A stretch of 64,000 nucleotides of DNA from contig VAUL01000007.1 in assembly GCA_005774545.1 (NCBI GenBank), positions 1 through 64,000 of the forward strand. The letters are read 5' to 3'. A program made the position numbers and the translations under genes. The notes beneath the pieces are model-generated. The model saw only the letters and a program-made list of their open reading frames with translations, did no database searches and was not told the DNA's origin. This stretch comes from Deltaproteobacteria bacterium (GTDB lineage Bacteria > Desulfobacterota > Desulfuromonadia > Desulfuromonadales > BM103). Positions 30,753 to 41,515 of this stretch are shown here, in pieces (the stretch's first letter is position 1; the number at the start of each line of letters is the position of its first letter).

Positions 30753-31520
30753 TCACAGCCGTACCGGGACGCCGTGCGTGTGCAGGTATTCCTTGCATTC
30801 CTTGATCGTGTATTCGCGGAAATGAAAGATGCTCGCTGCCAGGGCCGCGCTCGCCCCCCCTTCGACCAGCCCCTCGCGGATATGCTCGAGGTTGCCGACG
30901 CCGCCGGAGGCGATCACCGGGATGCCGACCCGGTCGCTGATCGCCCGGGTCAGCGGGATGTCGTAGCCGTCCTTGGTGCCGTCCTTGTCCATGGAGGTCA
31001 GCAGAATTTCGCCGGCGCCGTAGCTTTCCATGCGCGCCGCCCACTCCAGGACGTCGATCCCCGTCGGATTGCGCCCGCCGTGGGTGTAGACCTCCCACTT
31101 CAGCGGGTCGGCCCCCGGCACCCGGCGGGCGTCGATGGCCACCACGATGCACTGCGAGCCGAAGCGCTCGGCCGCCTCGCGCACGAACTCGGGGCGATGC
31201 ACCGCCGCGGTATTGATCGACACCTTGTCGGCGCCGGCGTTGAGCAGGTTGCGGATATCCCCGATCTCGCGCACCCCGCCGCCGACGGTCAGCGGCATGA
31301 ACACCCGCTCGGCGGTGCGCGCCACCACGTCGAGGATGATGCCGCGCTTCTCATGGGAGGCGGTGATGTCGAGGAAGGTCAGTTCGTCGGCCCCCTGCCG
31401 GTCGTAGGCCTCGGCGGCCTCCACCGGGTCGCCGGCGTCGCGCAGCTCCAGGAACTGCACCCCCTTGACCACCCGGCCGTCCTTGACGTCGAGGCAGGGA
31501 ATGATGCGCCGGGTCAGCAT
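30753..31520 (-). CDS. hisF: Imidazole glycerol phosphate synthase, cyclase subunit
   Basis: This 255-residue (beta/alpha)8 enzyme forms IGP and AICAR from PRFAR with ammonia from HisH. The N-terminal [20 protein letters not shown] with the catalytic aspartate (LDVKDG), [13 protein letters not shown] and the mid-barrel DGTKDGYD are typical. It overlaps hisA by 7 bases. Repeat copy B follows the stop immediately. Confidence 0.97.
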   Translation of the reverse strand: MLTRRIIPCLDVKDGRVVKGVQFLELRDAGDPVEAAEAYDRQGADELTFLDITASHEKRGIILDVVARTAERVFMPLTVGGGVREIGDIRNLLNAGADKVSINTAAVHRPEFVREAAERFGSQCIVVAIDARRVPGADPLKWEVYTHGGRNPTGIDVLEWAARMESYGAGEILLTSMDKDGTKDGYDIPLTRAISDRVGIPVIASGGVGNLEHIREGLVEGGASAALAASIFHFREYTIKECKEYLHTHGVPVRL

Positions 31521-32248
31521 GCCGCCCCCTTGGCCACCCGTACCGCCTCGCGCAGGTTGAGAGAACCGGAGTAGATCGCCTTGCCGGTGATTACGCCGGC
31601 AACGCCGTACTTTTCGATTGCCACCAGGTTCTCGATGTCCTTCAGGCTGGAGACGCCGCCGGAGGCGATGACCGGGATGCCGACCGCCTCGGCCAGCGCC
31701 CGGGTGGCCTCCAGGTTCGGCCCCTGCATCATGCCGTCGCGGGCGATGTCGGTATAGATGATGGCGGCAACCCCGTCGTTTTCGAACTTCCTGGCCAGGT
31801 CAACCGCGGTGATGTCGGTCACCTCGGCCCACCCCTGCACCGCGACCATGCCGTTCTTCGCGTCAATGCCGACCACGATCCGCCCGGGGAACCGCTTGCA
31901 GGCCTCGGCGACCAGTCCGGGGTTGCGCTGCGCCGCCGTGCCGATGATCACCCGCGACAGCCCCAAGGCGAGATAGGCTTCGATCGTCGCCAGATCGCGG
32001 ATGCCGCCGCCAAGCTGCGCGGGGATGGCGATCGCCTTGACGATCGCCTCGATGGCGGCGCGGTTCTTCGGCACGCCGGCGAACGCCCCGTCGAGGTCGA
32101 CGATGTGCAGCAGTTCGCCCCCTTCCTCCTGCCAGCGGCGGGCGGTGGCGGCGGGGTCGTCGGAATAGACGGTATCGCGCTCCATCAGCCCCTGTTCGAG
32201 GCGTACGCACTTGCCGTCCTTCAGGTCAATCGCAGGGATGACGATCAT
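31514..32248 (-). CDS. hisA: Phosphoribosylformimino-AICAR ribotide isomerase
   Basis: This 244-residue TIM-barrel isomerase converts ProFAR to [25 protein letters not shown] holds the catalytic N-terminal aspartate, and [15 protein letters not shown] the second one (TDI.RDG). It is paralogous to HisF next door and shows the expected half-barrel repeats. It begins exactly one base after the hisH stop, within a tight operon. Confidence 0.97.
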   Translation of the reverse strand: MIVIPAIDLKDGKCVRLEQGLMERDTVYSDDPAATARRWQEEGGELLHIVDLDGAFAGVPKNRAAIEAIVKAIAIPAQLGGGIRDLATIEAYLALGLSRVIIGTAAQRNPGLVAEACKRFPGRIVVGIDAKNGMVAVQGWAEVTDITAVDLARKFENDGVAAIIYTDIARDGMMQGPNLEATRALAEAVGIPVIASGGVSSLKDIENLVAIEKYGVAGVITGKAIYSGSLNLREAVRVAKGAAC

Positions 32249-32875
32249 CTACAGTTCTCCGAAATTCTTCAGCATCCGCAGCCCCACCGACTGGCTCTTC
32301 TCGGGGTGAAACTGGGTAGCCATGACGTTGTCGCGCCAGATGCTCGAGCAAAAACTCTGGCCGTAACCGGTCTCGGTGGCGACGACCCGGGGATCTTCGG
32401 GCACCACGTAATAGGAGTGGACGAAGTAAACAAAGCTGCCGTCGGGGATCCCCGCGTACAGCGGGGACGCACGGCGGATGGCGATTCGGTTCCACCCCAT
32501 GTGCGGCACCTTGAGGGACTCGCCCCCGTCGCGCAGCCCCTCGGGGAAACGGACCACCCGGCCGGGGATGATCCCCAGCCCCTGGTGGCGACCGAACTCT
32601 TCGCTCTCGGTAAAGAGCAGCTGCAACCCGAGACAGATCCCGAGAAACGGCTTGCCGGCCGCGACGTGCTCCCTGATCGGCGCGACAAAACCGCCCGCCT
32701 CCAGATTATGCATGCAGTCGCGGAAAGCCCCGACTCCGGGGAGCACCAGCTTGTCGGCCCGGGCGGCCACTCCGGGATCGGCGGTCACCACCGCGTCGCA
32801 GCCGACCTGCTCGAAGGCCTTCTGCACGCTGCGCAGATTGCCCATGCCGTAGTCGATGATGACGATGCTGCTCAC
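32249..32875 (-). CDS. hisH: Imidazole glycerol phosphate synthase, glutaminase subunit
   Basis: This 208-residue class I glutamine amidotransferase supplies ammonia to HisF. The oxyanion strand [11 protein letters not shown], the nucleophile motif [10 protein letters not shown] (catalytic cysteine) and the C-terminal [10 protein letters not shown] (His and Glu of the triad) are all present. Its ATG overlaps the hisB stop (ATGA), so the two are translationally coupled. Confidence 0.97.
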   Translation of the reverse strand: MSSIVIIDYGMGNLRSVQKAFEQVGCDAVVTADPGVAARADKLVLPGVGAFRDCMHNLEAGGFVAPIREHVAAGKPFLGICLGLQLLFTESEEFGRHQGLGIIPGRVVRFPEGLRDGGESLKVPHMGWNRIAIRRASPLYAGIPDGSFVYFVHSYYVVPEDPRVVATETGYGQSFCSSIWRDNVMATQFHPEKSQSVGLRMLKNFGEL

Positions 32876-33462
32876 GCCAGCGCCCCCTTGGAGGAGAGCA
32901 CCCCCTGCACCCGCGGCTCGAACTGGGTCGCTTCGTCCAGCGCCCGCGCCAGCGCCTTGAAGACCGCTTCGACGATGTGGTGCAGGTTGTCGCCGTATGC
33001 CAGGTTGACGTGGAGGTTGGCCCCTGAGTGGTTGCAGAAGGCGGTGAAGAACTCCTGCACCAGTTCCAGATCAAACGTGCCGAGCTGGGCCTTGGGGAGA
33101 TCGACGTGCCAGACCAGGAACGGCCGTCCGGAAAAATCGAGGACCACCGACGCCAGCGCCTCGTGCATCGGCATGGTTCCGCGCCCGTAGCGGCGGATGC
33201 CGGCCTTGTCGCCGAGCGCCTGGCGGAACGCCTCGCCCAGGCAGATGCCGACGTCCTCCACGGTGTGGTGGGCATCGACCTCGAGATCGCCCTGCGCCTG
33301 GATGGTCAGGTCGAAAAAGCCGTGGCGGGCGATCTGGGTCAGCATGTGGTCGAAAAACGCCACCCCGGTGGCGATCTCGTGCTGGCCGCTGCCGTCCAGG
33401 GTCAGTTTGATCTGAATGCTGGTTTCCTTGGTACTGCGGTCGATCGATGCTGTGCGGGTCAT
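32872..33462 (-). CDS. hisB: Imidazoleglycerol-phosphate dehydratase
   Basis: This 196-residue monofunctional dehydratase makes imidazole acetol phosphate. The metal-binding motifs [24 protein letters not shown] and the repeated [15 protein letters not shown] are clear. I start it at ATG 33462, which has GGAGG about 6 bases upstream; the longer in-frame start at 33492 has none. There is no fused histidinol phosphatase, as expected outside enterics; that phosphatase is not in the window. Confidence 0.96.
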   Translation of the reverse strand: MTRTASIDRSTKETSIQIKLTLDGSGQHEIATGVAFFDHMLTQIARHGFFDLTIQAQGDLEVDAHHTVEDVGICLGEAFRQALGDKAGIRRYGRGTMPMHEALASVVLDFSGRPFLVWHVDLPKAQLGTFDLELVQEFFTAFCNHSGANLHVNLAYGDNLHHIVEAVFKALARALDEATQFEPRVQGVLSSKGALA

Positions 33463-33488
33463 CCCCGATCCTCCGAAGAGAAGTTCTC

Positions 33489-34787
33489 TCAACTTTCCGC
33501 CTTCAACCGGATACTCACCGACTTCGCGTGCGCGTCCAACCCTTCCGCCTCGGCAATCCGCACAATGGCCGGGCCCAGGCGCTGCAGCCCCTGGCGGCTG
33601 AAACTCACCAGGCTCGACTTCTTGACGAAGTCATCCAGCGCCAGCGGCGAGAAGAAGCGCGCCGTGCCGCCGGTCGGCAGGGTGTGGTTCGGCCCGGCCA
33701 GGTAGTCGCCGGCGGCCTCCGGGGTGTGATGCCCGAGAAAGACCGCGCCGGCGTGGCGGATCTGCGGCAGCAGGCCGAAAGGGTCGGCTACCGCCAGTTC
33801 CAGGTGCTCGGGGGCGAGCCGGTTGGAAAACGCGGCCGCCTCGGCAAGATCGCGGGCAACGATGATCGCCCCGTAGTGCCTGAGCGACTGGCGGGCGATC
33901 TCGGCCCGCTTGAGGTACCGCAGCTGCTCGGCCAGGGCGAGCTCCACCCGGCGGCCGAACGACTCGTCGGTGGTGATCAGGATCGACGAGGCCAGTTCGT
34001 CGTGCTCGGCCTGGGAGAGGAGGTCGGCGGCGATATGCGCCGGGTCGCCGCTGCCGTCGTTGATCACCAGGATCTCGCTCGGCCCGGCGATCATGTCGAT
34101 GTCCACCTGGCCGAAGACCAGGCGCTTGGCCGTGGCCACATAGATATTGCCCGGGCCGGTGATCTTGTCGACCCGCGGGATGGTCGCCGTGCCGTAGGCC
34201 AGGGCCGCCACCGCCTGGGCACCGCCGACTTTGAAGATCCGGTCGACGCCGGCGATGCGCGCCGCGGCCAGGACATGCGGATTGGCCTCGCCGCCGGGCA
34301 TCGGCACGGTCATGACCACCTCGCCGACCCCGGCCACCCTGGCCGGCACCGCGTTCATCAGCACCGACGACGGGTAGGCGGCCTTGCCGCCCGGGACGTA
34401 GATGCCGACCCGATCGAGCGGCCGCACCATCTGCCCGACCAGCACGTCGTTTTCGTCGGTGGAGAGCCAGGTCTCCTGCTTCTGCTTGGCATGAAAGGCG
34501 GCGATGCGCTCGGCGGCCAGTTTCAGGTCGGCCAAAGCCTGCGGCGCCACGGCGGCCATGGCCGCGTCGATTTCCGCTGCCGTCACCTCCATGGTCGCGG
34601 CGGTGAGCTGCAGCCGGTCGAAGCGGGCGGTGTAATCGCACACCGCCGCATCGCCGCGCGTACGCACCTCGGCAAGGATCGCCTTGACCGCGCTCTCGAC
34701 CTCGGCGGAAACCTCATCGCCGCGCGCCACGATTTCGGCGAAGGCCCGGTGAAATTCGGGATCGTTGAATCGCAGAAAACGGATCAT
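33489..34787 (-). CDS. hisD: Histidinol dehydrogenase
   Basis: This 432-residue zinc enzyme catalyses the last two oxidations to histidine. Recognisable are [49 protein letters not shown] with the catalytic region, and [17 protein letters not shown] near the C-terminus. I start it at ATG 34787, which has AGGAGG 7 bases upstream, not at the in-frame codon 21 bases earlier. It sits between hisG and hisB with short gaps. Confidence 0.97.
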   Translation of the reverse strand: MIRFLRFNDPEFHRAFAEIVARGDEVSAEVESAVKAILAEVRTRGDAAVCDYTARFDRLQLTAATMEVTAAEIDAAMAAVAPQALADLKLAAERIAAFHAKQKQETWLSTDENDVLVGQMVRPLDRVGIYVPGGKAAYPSSVLMNAVPARVAGVGEVVMTVPMPGGEANPHVLAAARIAGVDRIFKVGGAQAVAALAYGTATIPRVDKITGPGNIYVATAKRLVFGQVDIDMIAGPSEILVINDGSGDPAHIAADLLSQAEHDELASSILITTDESFGRRVELALAEQLRYLKRAEIARQSLRHYGAIIVARDLAEAAAFSNRLAPEHLELAVADPFGLLPQIRHAGAVFLGHHTPEAAGDYLAGPNHTLPTGGTARFFSPLALDDFVKKSSLVSFSRQGLQRLGPAIVRIAEAEGLDAHAKSVSIRLKAES

Positions 34788-34809
34788 CGTCTGTTCCTCC
34801 TGCCGCACA

Positions 34810-35472
34810 TTACGCGGAAATCCGCGGTGCGTCCTCGACTACCTGCTCCAGCCCGGCGATGATCGCGGCGATGCGCCGGTGCTTGGTCTTGAGACTGGCG
34901 CGGTTGACAATCAACCGGCTGGTCACCTCGCAGATCGTCTCCACCTCGACCAGCCCGTTCTCGCGCAGGGTGCCGCCGGTCGAAACCAGGTCGACGATCC
35001 GCTCGGCCAGGCCGACCAGCGGCGCCAGCTCGATCGAACCGTACAGCTTGATGACCTCGACCTGCACCCCCTTGGCGGCGAAATACCGCTCGGTGACGTT
35101 CGGATACTTGGTCGCCACGCGGATGTTCGACCAGCCGGCCGGGTCGTCGCCGTCGCGCAGCACCTTGGGCTCGGCAACCACCAGCCGGCAGTAGCCGAAA
35201 CGCAGGTCGAGCGGCTCGTAGAGGTCGCAGTCGTGCTCGAGCAGGGTGTCCTTGCCGACCACGCCGAGATCGGCACAGCCGTGCTCGACATAGGTCGGCA
35301 CGTCCTGGGCGCGCACCGCCATGAACCGGGTGCGGTCGACGGCGTTCTCGAACACCAGCTTGCGGCTCTCCCCGTCCATCTCCGGGCAGGTGATGCCGAT
35401 CTTACCGAGGAGCGCCATCGAATCCTGCATGATGCGCCCTTTCGGCAGGGCGAAGGTAATCCAGTCGGACAT
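34810..35472 (-). CDS. hisG: ATP phosphoribosyltransferase, short form
   Basis: This 220-residue enzyme joins ATP and PRPP in the first histidine step. The N-terminus ITFALPKGRIMQDSMALLGK, GCADLGVVGKDTLLE and the PRPP loop VSTGGTLRENGL are diagnostic. It starts at ATG 35472; the upstream reading lies inside murA. It ends soon after the catalytic domain, with no C-terminal ACT-like regulatory domain. Short-form HisG normally requires HisZ, for which there is no gene in this window. Confidence 0.96.
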   Translation of the reverse strand: MSDWITFALPKGRIMQDSMALLGKIGITCPEMDGESRKLVFENAVDRTRFMAVRAQDVPTYVEHGCADLGVVGKDTLLEHDCDLYEPLDLRFGYCRLVVAEPKVLRDGDDPAGWSNIRVATKYPNVTERYFAAKGVQVEVIKLYGSIELAPLVGLAERIVDLVSTGGTLRENGLVEVETICEVTSRLIVNRASLKTKHRRIAAIIAGLEQVVEDAPRISA

Positions 35473-35483
35473 AAAGCAGCCCC

Positions 35484-36743
35484 CTACATCGGCTCGTGCA
35501 CCCGTTCGATGTCGGCGCCCAGCCCTTTGAGCTTCTCCTCGATCCGCTCGTAGCCGCGGTCGAGATGGTAGATGCGCGACACCTCGCTGGTGTTGTCGGC
35601 CGCCAGCCCGGCCAGCACCAGCGACGCGCTGGCCCGCAGGTCGGTCGCCATCACCGGCGCTCCGGAGAGCTGGCGCACCCCCTTGACCGTCGCCGTGCTC
35701 CCTTCGATGACGATGTCCGCCCCGAAGCGCAGCAGTTCGGCGACATGCATGAAGCGGTTCTCGAAGATGTTCTCGCTGATCACGCTGGCCCCATCGGCCA
35801 GGCACATCAGGGTCATGAACTGGGCCTGCATGTCGGTGGGGAACCCCGGATAAGGCCGGGTCTTGATGTTGACCGGCCGGATCCGCTCCGGGCCACGCAC
35901 CTCCACGGCATTGTCGCGGCTGCACACCTCCACGCCGGCATCCTGCAGCTTGAAGGTCAGGGCATCAAGGTGCTCCAGGCGCATGTTGCGGATTCTGACG
36001 TCGCCGCCGGTGATTGCCGCGGCGATCATGAAGGTACCGGCCTCGATGCGGTCGGGCATGACCGTATGGTCCATCGGCGCCAGCTGTTCGACCCCGAGGA
36101 TGCGGATGGTGTCGGTCCCGGCCCCCTCGATGCGCGCCCCCATGCGGTTGAGGACTTCGGCCAGCTCGGTGATCTCCGGCTCGCGGGCGGCGTTCTCGAG
36201 GATCGTCTCCCCCTTGGCCAGCGCCGCCGTCATCAGCAGGTGCTCGGTGCCGCCGACCGTGGAAAGGTCGAAGTAGATGCGCGCACCGCGCAGCTGTTTG
36301 CACTCGGCCTCGACGTAGCCGTGCGACAGGCGGATCTCGGCCCCCAGGGCGGCCAGCCCCTTGAGATGCTGATCGATCGGCCGGGCGCCGATGGCGCAGC
36401 CGCCGGGGAGCGACACCCGCGAGCGGCCGAAGCGCGCCAGCAGCGGCCCGAGCACCAGCACCGAAGCGCGCATGGTCTTGACCAGGTCGTAGGTCGCCTC
36501 GACCTGGTCGATGCCGCTCGCATCGACGCGCACCGTGCCGCTGCGCCCCTCGACGCCGGCCCCGAGGGTCTCCAGCAGGCGGATGGTGGTGTTGATGTCG
36601 CGCAGCGCCGGCACGTTGCGGATCTCGTGTACCCCCGGCGCCAGGACGGTGGCGAAAAAGATCGGCAGCGCGGCGTTTTTTGAACCGCTCACCGCCACCT
36701 CGCCCTTCAGCTTGCGTCCACCTCTGATGATCAGCTTGTCCAA
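35484..36743 (-). CDS. murA: UDP-N-acetylglucosamine 1-carboxyvinyltransferase
   Basis: This 419-residue enzyme catalyses the first committed step of peptidoglycan synthesis. The start is TTG 36743, giving the usual [17 protein letters not shown]-terminus; an AGGA lies 9 bases upstream and the longer reading is not conserved. [16 protein letters not shown] with Lys-Asn, [18 protein letters not shown] (with the catalytic cysteine, the fosfomycin target) and [14 protein letters not shown] are clear. It directly precedes hisG by 11 bases, so murA and the his genes share a transcript. Confidence 0.96.
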   Translation of the reverse strand: MDKLIIRGGRKLKGEVAVSGSKNAALPIFFATVLAPGVHEIRNVPALRDINTTIRLLETLGAGVEGRSGTVRVDASGIDQVEATYDLVKTMRASVLVLGPLLARFGRSRVSLPGGCAIGARPIDQHLKGLAALGAEIRLSHGYVEAECKQLRGARIYFDLSTVGGTEHLLMTAALAKGETILENAAREPEITELAEVLNRMGARIEGAGTDTIRILGVEQLAPMDHTVMPDRIEAGTFMIAAAITGGDVRIRNMRLEHLDALTFKLQDAGVEVCSRDNAVEVRGPERIRPVNIKTRPYPGFPTDMQAQFMTLMCLADGASVISENIFENRFMHVAELLRFGADIVIEGSTATVKGVRQLSGAPVMATDLRASASLVLAGLAADNTSEVSRIYHLDRGYERIEEKLKGLGADIERVHEPM

Positions 36744-36818
36744 GAGAAATAATCCTGTTGTTTGATGTTCTATCGGGATGACCTGGCGGTCGTCCGCGGG
36801 CACGGCAACATCGTGCAG

Positions 36819-37667
36819 CTACAGATGTCTGGCGCCGACCACCCGCTCGATACCGGCCAGGTCGCGGGCGGTAAAGATCTCCGCCAGACCGGCGGCGGCG
36901 AACAGCTCGCGGACGGCCGCGGCCTGATCGATCCCCACCTCGACCAGCAGCCAGCCGCCCGGCGTCAGCAGGCGCCCGGCCTGCCGGGCCAGCGCCCGGT
37001 AGGCATCCAGGCCGTCGACGCCGCCGGCGAGGGCGAGACGCGGCTCGAAGTCGCGCACCTCGGGCATCAGGCCGGCCAAATCTGCCACCGGGATATAGGG
37101 CGGGTTGGCGACCACCAGCTCGTAGGGACCGCCCGGCAGGGCGGCCAGGTCGGCCTCCGCAAAGTCGATGCGTTCCGCCACGCCGTTGGTGCGGGCGTTT
37201 TCCGCGGCCACCGCCAGGGCCGCCGGCGACAGGTCGACCGCCGTTACCCGCCACGCCGGCCGTTCGTGCGCCAGGGCGATGGCCAGGGCACCGCTGCCGG
37301 TCCCGACGTCGAGTACCCGCGCCGGCCCGGACGGGCGCTTGAGCGCCTCCTCGACCAGCAGTTCGGTGTCCGGCCGGGGGATCAGCACCGCCGGCGTCAC
37401 CTTCAGCGGCAGCGACCAGAACTCGGTCCGGGCGAGAATGTAAGCAAGCGGCTCCCGCCCGGCGCGGCGGCGCACCCGCTCGCGAAAGGCGCCGAGCTCA
37501 TCGGCCTGCAGCGGCCGCTCGAAATTCAGGTACAGACCGACCCGGTCCAGCTGCAACAGGTCGGCCAGCAGCAGTTCGGCATCGAGCCGCGGGCTGTCGA
37601 CACCCCGCCCGGCAAAGTACTCGGCGGTCCAGCGCAGCAGCTTCAGGACCGTCCAGCTTTCCGCCAA
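36819..37667 (-). CDS. prmC: Release factor glutamine methyltransferase
   Basis: This 282-residue SAM-dependent enzyme methylates the Gln of the GGQ motif in release factors. An N-terminal helical domain (YFAGRGVDSPRLDAELLLAD) is followed by the Rossmann domain with VLDVGTGSGALAIALA and the catalytic NPPYIP motif (VVANPPYIPVADL). It begins 1 base after the prfA stop, the standard prfA-prmC pairing, which places the enzyme beside its substrate. Confidence 0.96.
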   Translation of the reverse strand: MAESWTVLKLLRWTAEYFAGRGVDSPRLDAELLLADLLQLDRVGLYLNFERPLQADELGAFRERVRRRAGREPLAYILARTEFWSLPLKVTPAVLIPRPDTELLVEEALKRPSGPARVLDVGTGSGALAIALAHERPAWRVTAVDLSPAALAVAAENARTNGVAERIDFAEADLAALPGGPYELVVANPPYIPVADLAGLMPEVRDFEPRLALAGGVDGLDAYRALARQAGRLLTPGGWLLVEVGIDQAAAVRELFAAAGLAEIFTARDLAGIERVVGARHL

Positions 37668-37668
37668 G

Positions 37669-38742
37669 CTACGCCTCCTGCCCGGCCAGAAGTTCGGCCT
37701 GGGACTGGGTCGCCAGCGCCTCGACGATCTCGTCGAGATCCCCTTCCATGATCGCTTCCAGCCGGTAGAGGGTCAGGTTGATGCGGTGGTCGGTGCAGCG
37801 CCCCTGCGGGAAGTTGTAGGTGCGGATCCGCTCCGAGCGGTCGCCGCTCCCCACCTGGCTCTTGCGGTCCGCCGCCATCTTCGCGTCCTGCTCGGCACGC
37901 ATGGCGTCGAGCAGCCGGGCCTGCAGCACCTTCATCGCCTTGGCGCGGTTCTTGTGCTGCGACTTCTCATCCTGGCAGGAAACCACCACCCCCGTCGGGA
38001 TATGGGTGATGCGCACCGCCGATTCGGTCTTGTTGACGTGCTGACCGCCGGCGCCGGAGGCGCGGAACACGTCGACCCGCAACTCCGTGGGGTCGATCTG
38101 GATCTCCACGTCCTCGGCCTCGGGAAGAACCGCCACGGTGCAGGCCGAGGTGTGAATCCTCCCCTGCGCCTCGGTCTCCGGCACGCGCTGGACCCGGTGG
38201 GTGCCGCTCTCGAACTTGAAGCGCGAGTAGACCCCCTGGCCGCTGATCAGGGCGATGACCTCCTTGAAGCCGCCCATCTCCGAATCCGCCGCCGAAAGGA
38301 GCTCGACCCGCCACCCCTGCCGCTCGGCATAGCGCGTATACATGCGGAACAGGTCGCCGGCAAACAGGGCCGCCTCGTTGCCGCCGGTGCCGGCGCGAAT
38401 CTCGAGGATGACGTTCTTGCCGTCGTTCGGATCCTTCGGCAGCAGGAGAAATTTCAGCTGCTGCTCGAGATCCGCCTCCTCGGCCTCCAGTTCGAGCAGC
38501 TCGGCGCGCGCCATTTCGCGCACTTCCTGGTCCGGATCCTTGAGCAGGTCCCGACTGCCGGCCGCATCCTCGCGGACCTTGCGCAGCTGTTCGTAGACCT
38601 CGACGATCCCGCTCAGATCCGAATGCTCCTTGGACAGGGCGCGGAACTTCGCCTGGTCCGCCAGGGTCCTGGGGTCGGAAAGGAGGCCTTCCACTTCGCG
38701 GAAACGATCGGCGACTTCTTCAAGCTTGTGCAGCATCGACAT
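37669..38742 (-). CDS. prfA: Peptide chain release factor 1
   Basis: This 357-residue translation release factor recognises UAA/UAG. The GGQ motif is visible in [19 protein letters not shown] (about residues 225-243). [20 protein letters not shown] and DVFRASG are also standard, and the codon-recognition region lies near residue 190. The start may instead be the second methionine, at 38736. It is followed by prmC and preceded by thyX. Confidence 0.97.
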   Translation of the reverse strand: MSMLHKLEEVADRFREVEGLLSDPRTLADQAKFRALSKEHSDLSGIVEVYEQLRKVREDAAGSRDLLKDPDQEVREMARAELLELEAEEADLEQQLKFLLLPKDPNDGKNVILEIRAGTGGNEAALFAGDLFRMYTRYAERQGWRVELLSAADSEMGGFKEVIALISGQGVYSRFKFESGTHRVQRVPETEAQGRIHTSACTVAVLPEAEDVEIQIDPTELRVDVFRASGAGGQHVNKTESAVRITHIPTGVVVSCQDEKSQHKNRAKAMKVLQARLLDAMRAEQDAKMAADRKSQVGSGDRSERIRTYNFPQGRCTDHRINLTLYRLEAIMEGDLDEIVEALATQSQAELLAGQEA

Positions 38743-38787
38743 GTGGTCTTCCAGTGAGGGAGCGAACCGGGCGTTCGCTCCGGGGCA

Positions 38788-39492
38788 TCACGCGGGTTGC
38801 CCTGCGTCCAGATCCCGATATTCCTTGCGGACGTCCGCCGCCGCCCCGCAGGTCATCGTCCCTTCCGGGCAGGCGCCGCGCAGGCAGCCGGGACCGGCGT
38901 CGGCAAAGAGCAGCGGGGCCGCCCGCCGTGCCAGGCGCAGCATCTCTTTCGCCATGGCGCGGATCTCCCACTGGGCCCGGCGACAGCAGCGCAACGCGAA
39001 GAAGTGGTGCAGTTCGCGCGCATTCATGGTCAGAACCAGCTTGGTGGCCGCCGCATTGGGGAGGACGAAACGGGCGTCCTCGGCCGGCACGCCGGCGGCC
39101 AGCAGTTCGCGGTAGAGCACATGGGTTGCCGCCAGGTGGGCCCGGAAACGTGCCGCCAGTTCGTCCCGACCGGCGATGCTCTCCGGGATCACCGCTTCGA
39201 AAGGGGCCTCATGGGAGACGTAGCGCTGGCTCTGCTGCGAGTAGGAGGCGATGCGGTGGCGCACCAACTGGTGCGAGCAGGCCCGGCTGATCCCTTCGAT
39301 GCCGAAGGTGAAGCTGGCATGCTCGAGCACCGACAGGTGCCCCATGTCGACAATCTTGCGCAGCAGCTTGGGCGCCTGCTCCGGCGCGCGCTCCAGCAAC
39401 TGGCCGATGCTCGCATCGGAATAGCAGAGACGGGCAGCAGCAGCCGCCACCTGTTCCGGATCAGGGGTATGGGTCAGGAGTTGGACACGCAT
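38788..39492 (-). CDS. thyX: FAD-dependent thymidylate synthase
   Basis: This 234-residue flavin-dependent enzyme makes dTMP from dUMP, replacing ThyA. The ThyX signature RHRIASYSQQSQRY (RHRxxSxxxxSxR) lies near residue 78, and LPNAAATKLVLTMNARELHH and FFALRCCRRAQWEIR are conserved C-terminal elements. I start it at ATG 39492; an in-frame TTG at 39504 has no better site. A Cys-containing tail of about 40 residues (GCLRGACPEGTMTCG) extends beyond the core. Confidence 0.95.
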   Translation of the reverse strand: MRVQLLTHTPDPEQVAAAAARLCYSDASIGQLLERAPEQAPKLLRKIVDMGHLSVLEHASFTFGIEGISRACSHQLVRHRIASYSQQSQRYVSHEAPFEAVIPESIAGRDELAARFRAHLAATHVLYRELLAAGVPAEDARFVLPNAAATKLVLTMNARELHHFFALRCCRRAQWEIRAMAKEMLRLARRAAPLLFADAGPGCLRGACPEGTMTCGAAADVRKEYRDLDAGQPA

Positions 39493-39594
39493 GGCCCTTC
39501 GCAATCAAGGCTGGGCCGCGTCGTCCGGGAACCGGGCCGAGTCCCGGAACGGGACGCGGAAGGGGGATCGCGGCGCAGCCGCCGCAAAACGAGA

Positions 39595-39614
39595 GACGGC
39601 CCCGCAGGGCCGTC
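39595..39614 (-). terminator. Terminator after rpmE
   Basis: An 8-bp GC-rich stem (GACGGCCC / GGGCCGTC) with a 4-base loop is followed on the minus strand by a T-rich stretch (TCTCGTTTTGC). It lies about 17 bases beyond the rpmE stop. Confidence 0.7.
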
Positions 39615-39631
39615 CCCGGAACCTGAGAAGC

Positions 39632-39838
39632 TTACTGCTTCTGCTCGTACTTCTTGCGGAACCGCTCGATGCGCCCGGCCGTGTCGATGAGCTTCTGCTT
39701 GCCGGTGAAGAACGGGTGGCAGTTCGAACAGATCTCGGTGACGATCTCGTCCTTCTTGGTGGACCGGGTCTCGAAGGTGTTGCCACAGTGGCACTTCACC
39801 GTGATCGGGTTGTATTTCGGGTGGATGCCCTCTTTCAT
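39632..39838 (-). CDS. rpmE: 50S ribosomal protein L31 (zinc-binding form)
   Basis: This 68-residue ribosomal protein begins [20 protein letters not shown]. It has the four zinc-ligand cysteines in CHCGNTF and [13 protein letters not shown], so it is the zinc-containing (C+) form that can be replaced under zinc starvation. I chose ATG 39838, with GGAG 8 bases upstream. It lies downstream of rho on the same strand and has its own terminator. Confidence 0.97.
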   Translation of the reverse strand: MKEGIHPKYNPITVKCHCGNTFETRSTKKDEIVTEICSNCHPFFTGKQKLIDTAGRIERFRKKYEQKQ

Positions 39839-39952
39839 GACTTGCGCTCCTCGGGCGGCCTGGCTTGGTACAGGCCTGTTTGAATGCGGCGGCTCGGCGC
39901 CAAAGGTATTAGTAATTAGCACTTGCGGCGGGGAAATGCAAGCCCCGACGCA

Positions 39953-41200
39953 CTACTGGTTCATCGAATTGAAGAAATCCTGGTTGCTCTTGGTTTCGCC
40001 CAGCTTGTCGAGAAGGAATTCCATGCTGTCGACGACGTTCATGGTGCTGAGCACCTTGCGCAGCAGCCAGACGCGCTGCAGGCTGGTCTGGTCGATGAGC
40101 AGTTCCTCGCGGCGGGTTCCCGACTTGTTGATGTCGATGGCCGGGAAGGTGCGCTTGTCGACCAGGCGCCGGTCGAGGACCAGCTCCATGTTGCCGGTCC
40201 CCTTGAACTCCTCGAAGATCACCTCGTCCATCTTGCTGCCGGTATCGATCAGGGCCGTGGCGATGATGGTCAGCGACCCCCCCTCCTCGATGTTGCGGGC
40301 CGCACCGAAGAACCGCTTCGGCTTGTGCAGGGCGTTGGAGTCGACCCCGCCGGAGAGAATCTTGCCCGAAGGGGGCACCACCGTGTTGTAGGCCCGGGCC
40401 AGACGGGTGATCGAGTCGAGCAGAATGACTACGTCGCGCTTATGCTCGACCAGGCGTTTGGCCTTTTCGATGACCATCTCGGCGACCTGCACGTGACGGG
40501 TGGCCGGTTCGTCGAAGGTCGAGGAGATGACCTCGCCCCTGACCGAACGCTGCATGTCGGTCACCTCTTCCGGGCGTTCGTCGATCAGCAGGACGATCAG
40601 GTAGACTTCGGGGTGGTTGGTGGTGATCGAGTTGGCGATGTTCTGCAGCAACATGGTCTTGCCGGTCCGCGGCGGGGCGACGATCAGGGCGCGCTGCCCC
40701 TTGCCGACCGGCGTGGCGATGTCGACCACGCGCATCGACAGGTTGTCGTGGGTGGTCTCCAGCACCAGGCGCTCATCCGGGTAGAGCGGGGTAAGGTTGT
40801 CGAACAGGGTCTTCTCGCGGGCCACCGCCGGATCCTCGAAGTTGACCTCGGAGACCTTGAGCAGCGCGAAGTAGCGCTCCCCTTCCTTGGGCGGGCGGAT
40901 CTGCCCGGACACGGTGTCGCCGGTGCGCAGGTTGAACCGGCGGATCTGGGAAGGGGAGACGTAGATGTCGTCAGGACCCGGCAGGTAGTTGGCATCGGGG
41001 GCCCGCAGGAAACCGAAGCCGTCCGGGAGAATCTCCAGAACCCCTTCGCCGAAGATGGCGCCGTTCTTTTCCGAGGTCGCATTGAGGACGGCGAAGATCA
41101 GATCCTGCTTGCGCATTCCGGCCGCGCCTTCGACGCCAAGATCCTTGGCGATCGCGTTCAGTTCGGTGATCTTCTTCTCTTTCAGTTCCTTCAGGTTCAT
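39953..41200 (-). CDS. rho: Transcription termination factor Rho
   Basis: This 415-residue hexameric RNA helicase has an N-terminal RNA-binding CSD-like domain ([20 protein letters not shown]), Walker [14 protein letters not shown], Walker [16 protein letters not shown], the Q-loop region and R-loop residues ([20 protein letters not shown]). It ends transcription at unstructured C-rich RNA. A promoter inside gluQ gives it a leader of about 280 bases, which might carry an autoregulatory Rho site. Confidence 0.98.
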   Translation of the reverse strand: MNLKELKEKKITELNAIAKDLGVEGAAGMRKQDLIFAVLNATSEKNGAIFGEGVLEILPDGFGFLRAPDANYLPGPDDIYVSPSQIRRFNLRTGDTVSGQIRPPKEGERYFALLKVSEVNFEDPAVAREKTLFDNLTPLYPDERLVLETTHDNLSMRVVDIATPVGKGQRALIVAPPRTGKTMLLQNIANSITTNHPEVYLIVLLIDERPEEVTDMQRSVRGEVISSTFDEPATRHVQVAEMVIEKAKRLVEHKRDVVILLDSITRLARAYNTVVPPSGKILSGGVDSNALHKPKRFFGAARNIEEGGSLTIIATALIDTGSKMDEVIFEEFKGTGNMELVLDRRLVDKRTFPAIDINKSGTRREELLIDQTSLQRVWLLRKVLSTMNVVDSMEFLLDKLGETKSNQDFFNSMNQ

Positions 41201-41486
41201 CGTCTCTCCTGGCGGGGGGCGGGTCCGCGGATGGTCTTGCCGGCATCGGCAGGGGAACGCCGCAACGTTCGACCGGTCGGGCCGAAACAGGGGGCGGGCT
41301 GTAATCGATCAAGTTGTTTTATCGGCGGATCGGTCGTTGCGGGCTTACCGCTGCTTGAGTTTGTCTTTAAAAAACGTCAACGGCATCAAGAACGTGATGT
41401 GATTGGTATCCGGGGTCGGCGTATCGAAAGGAAATCGGATTTGCTCGAAGTCTGGGTCGGGGAAGGCTGCAAACCTGTTTTCGCAC
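41201..41486 (-). other. Long 5' leader of rho
   Basis: The region between the predicted rho promoter and the rho ATG holds no convincing ORF. It has AT-rich and pyrimidine-rich stretches together with several inverted segments. As rho is commonly autoregulated by premature termination, this leader is the natural place for such control. Confidence 0.45.
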
Positions 41487-41515
41487 TTTTTACCGTCATT
41501 TCCCGGCGCTGTCAA
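41487..41515 (-). promoter_or_regulatory. Sigma-70 promoter for rho, inside the gluQ 3' end
   Basis: On the minus strand, a perfect TTGACA (41515-41510) and TAAAAA (41492-41487) are 17 bases apart, overlapping the gluQ stop. The transcription start would be near 41480. Confidence 0.65.
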
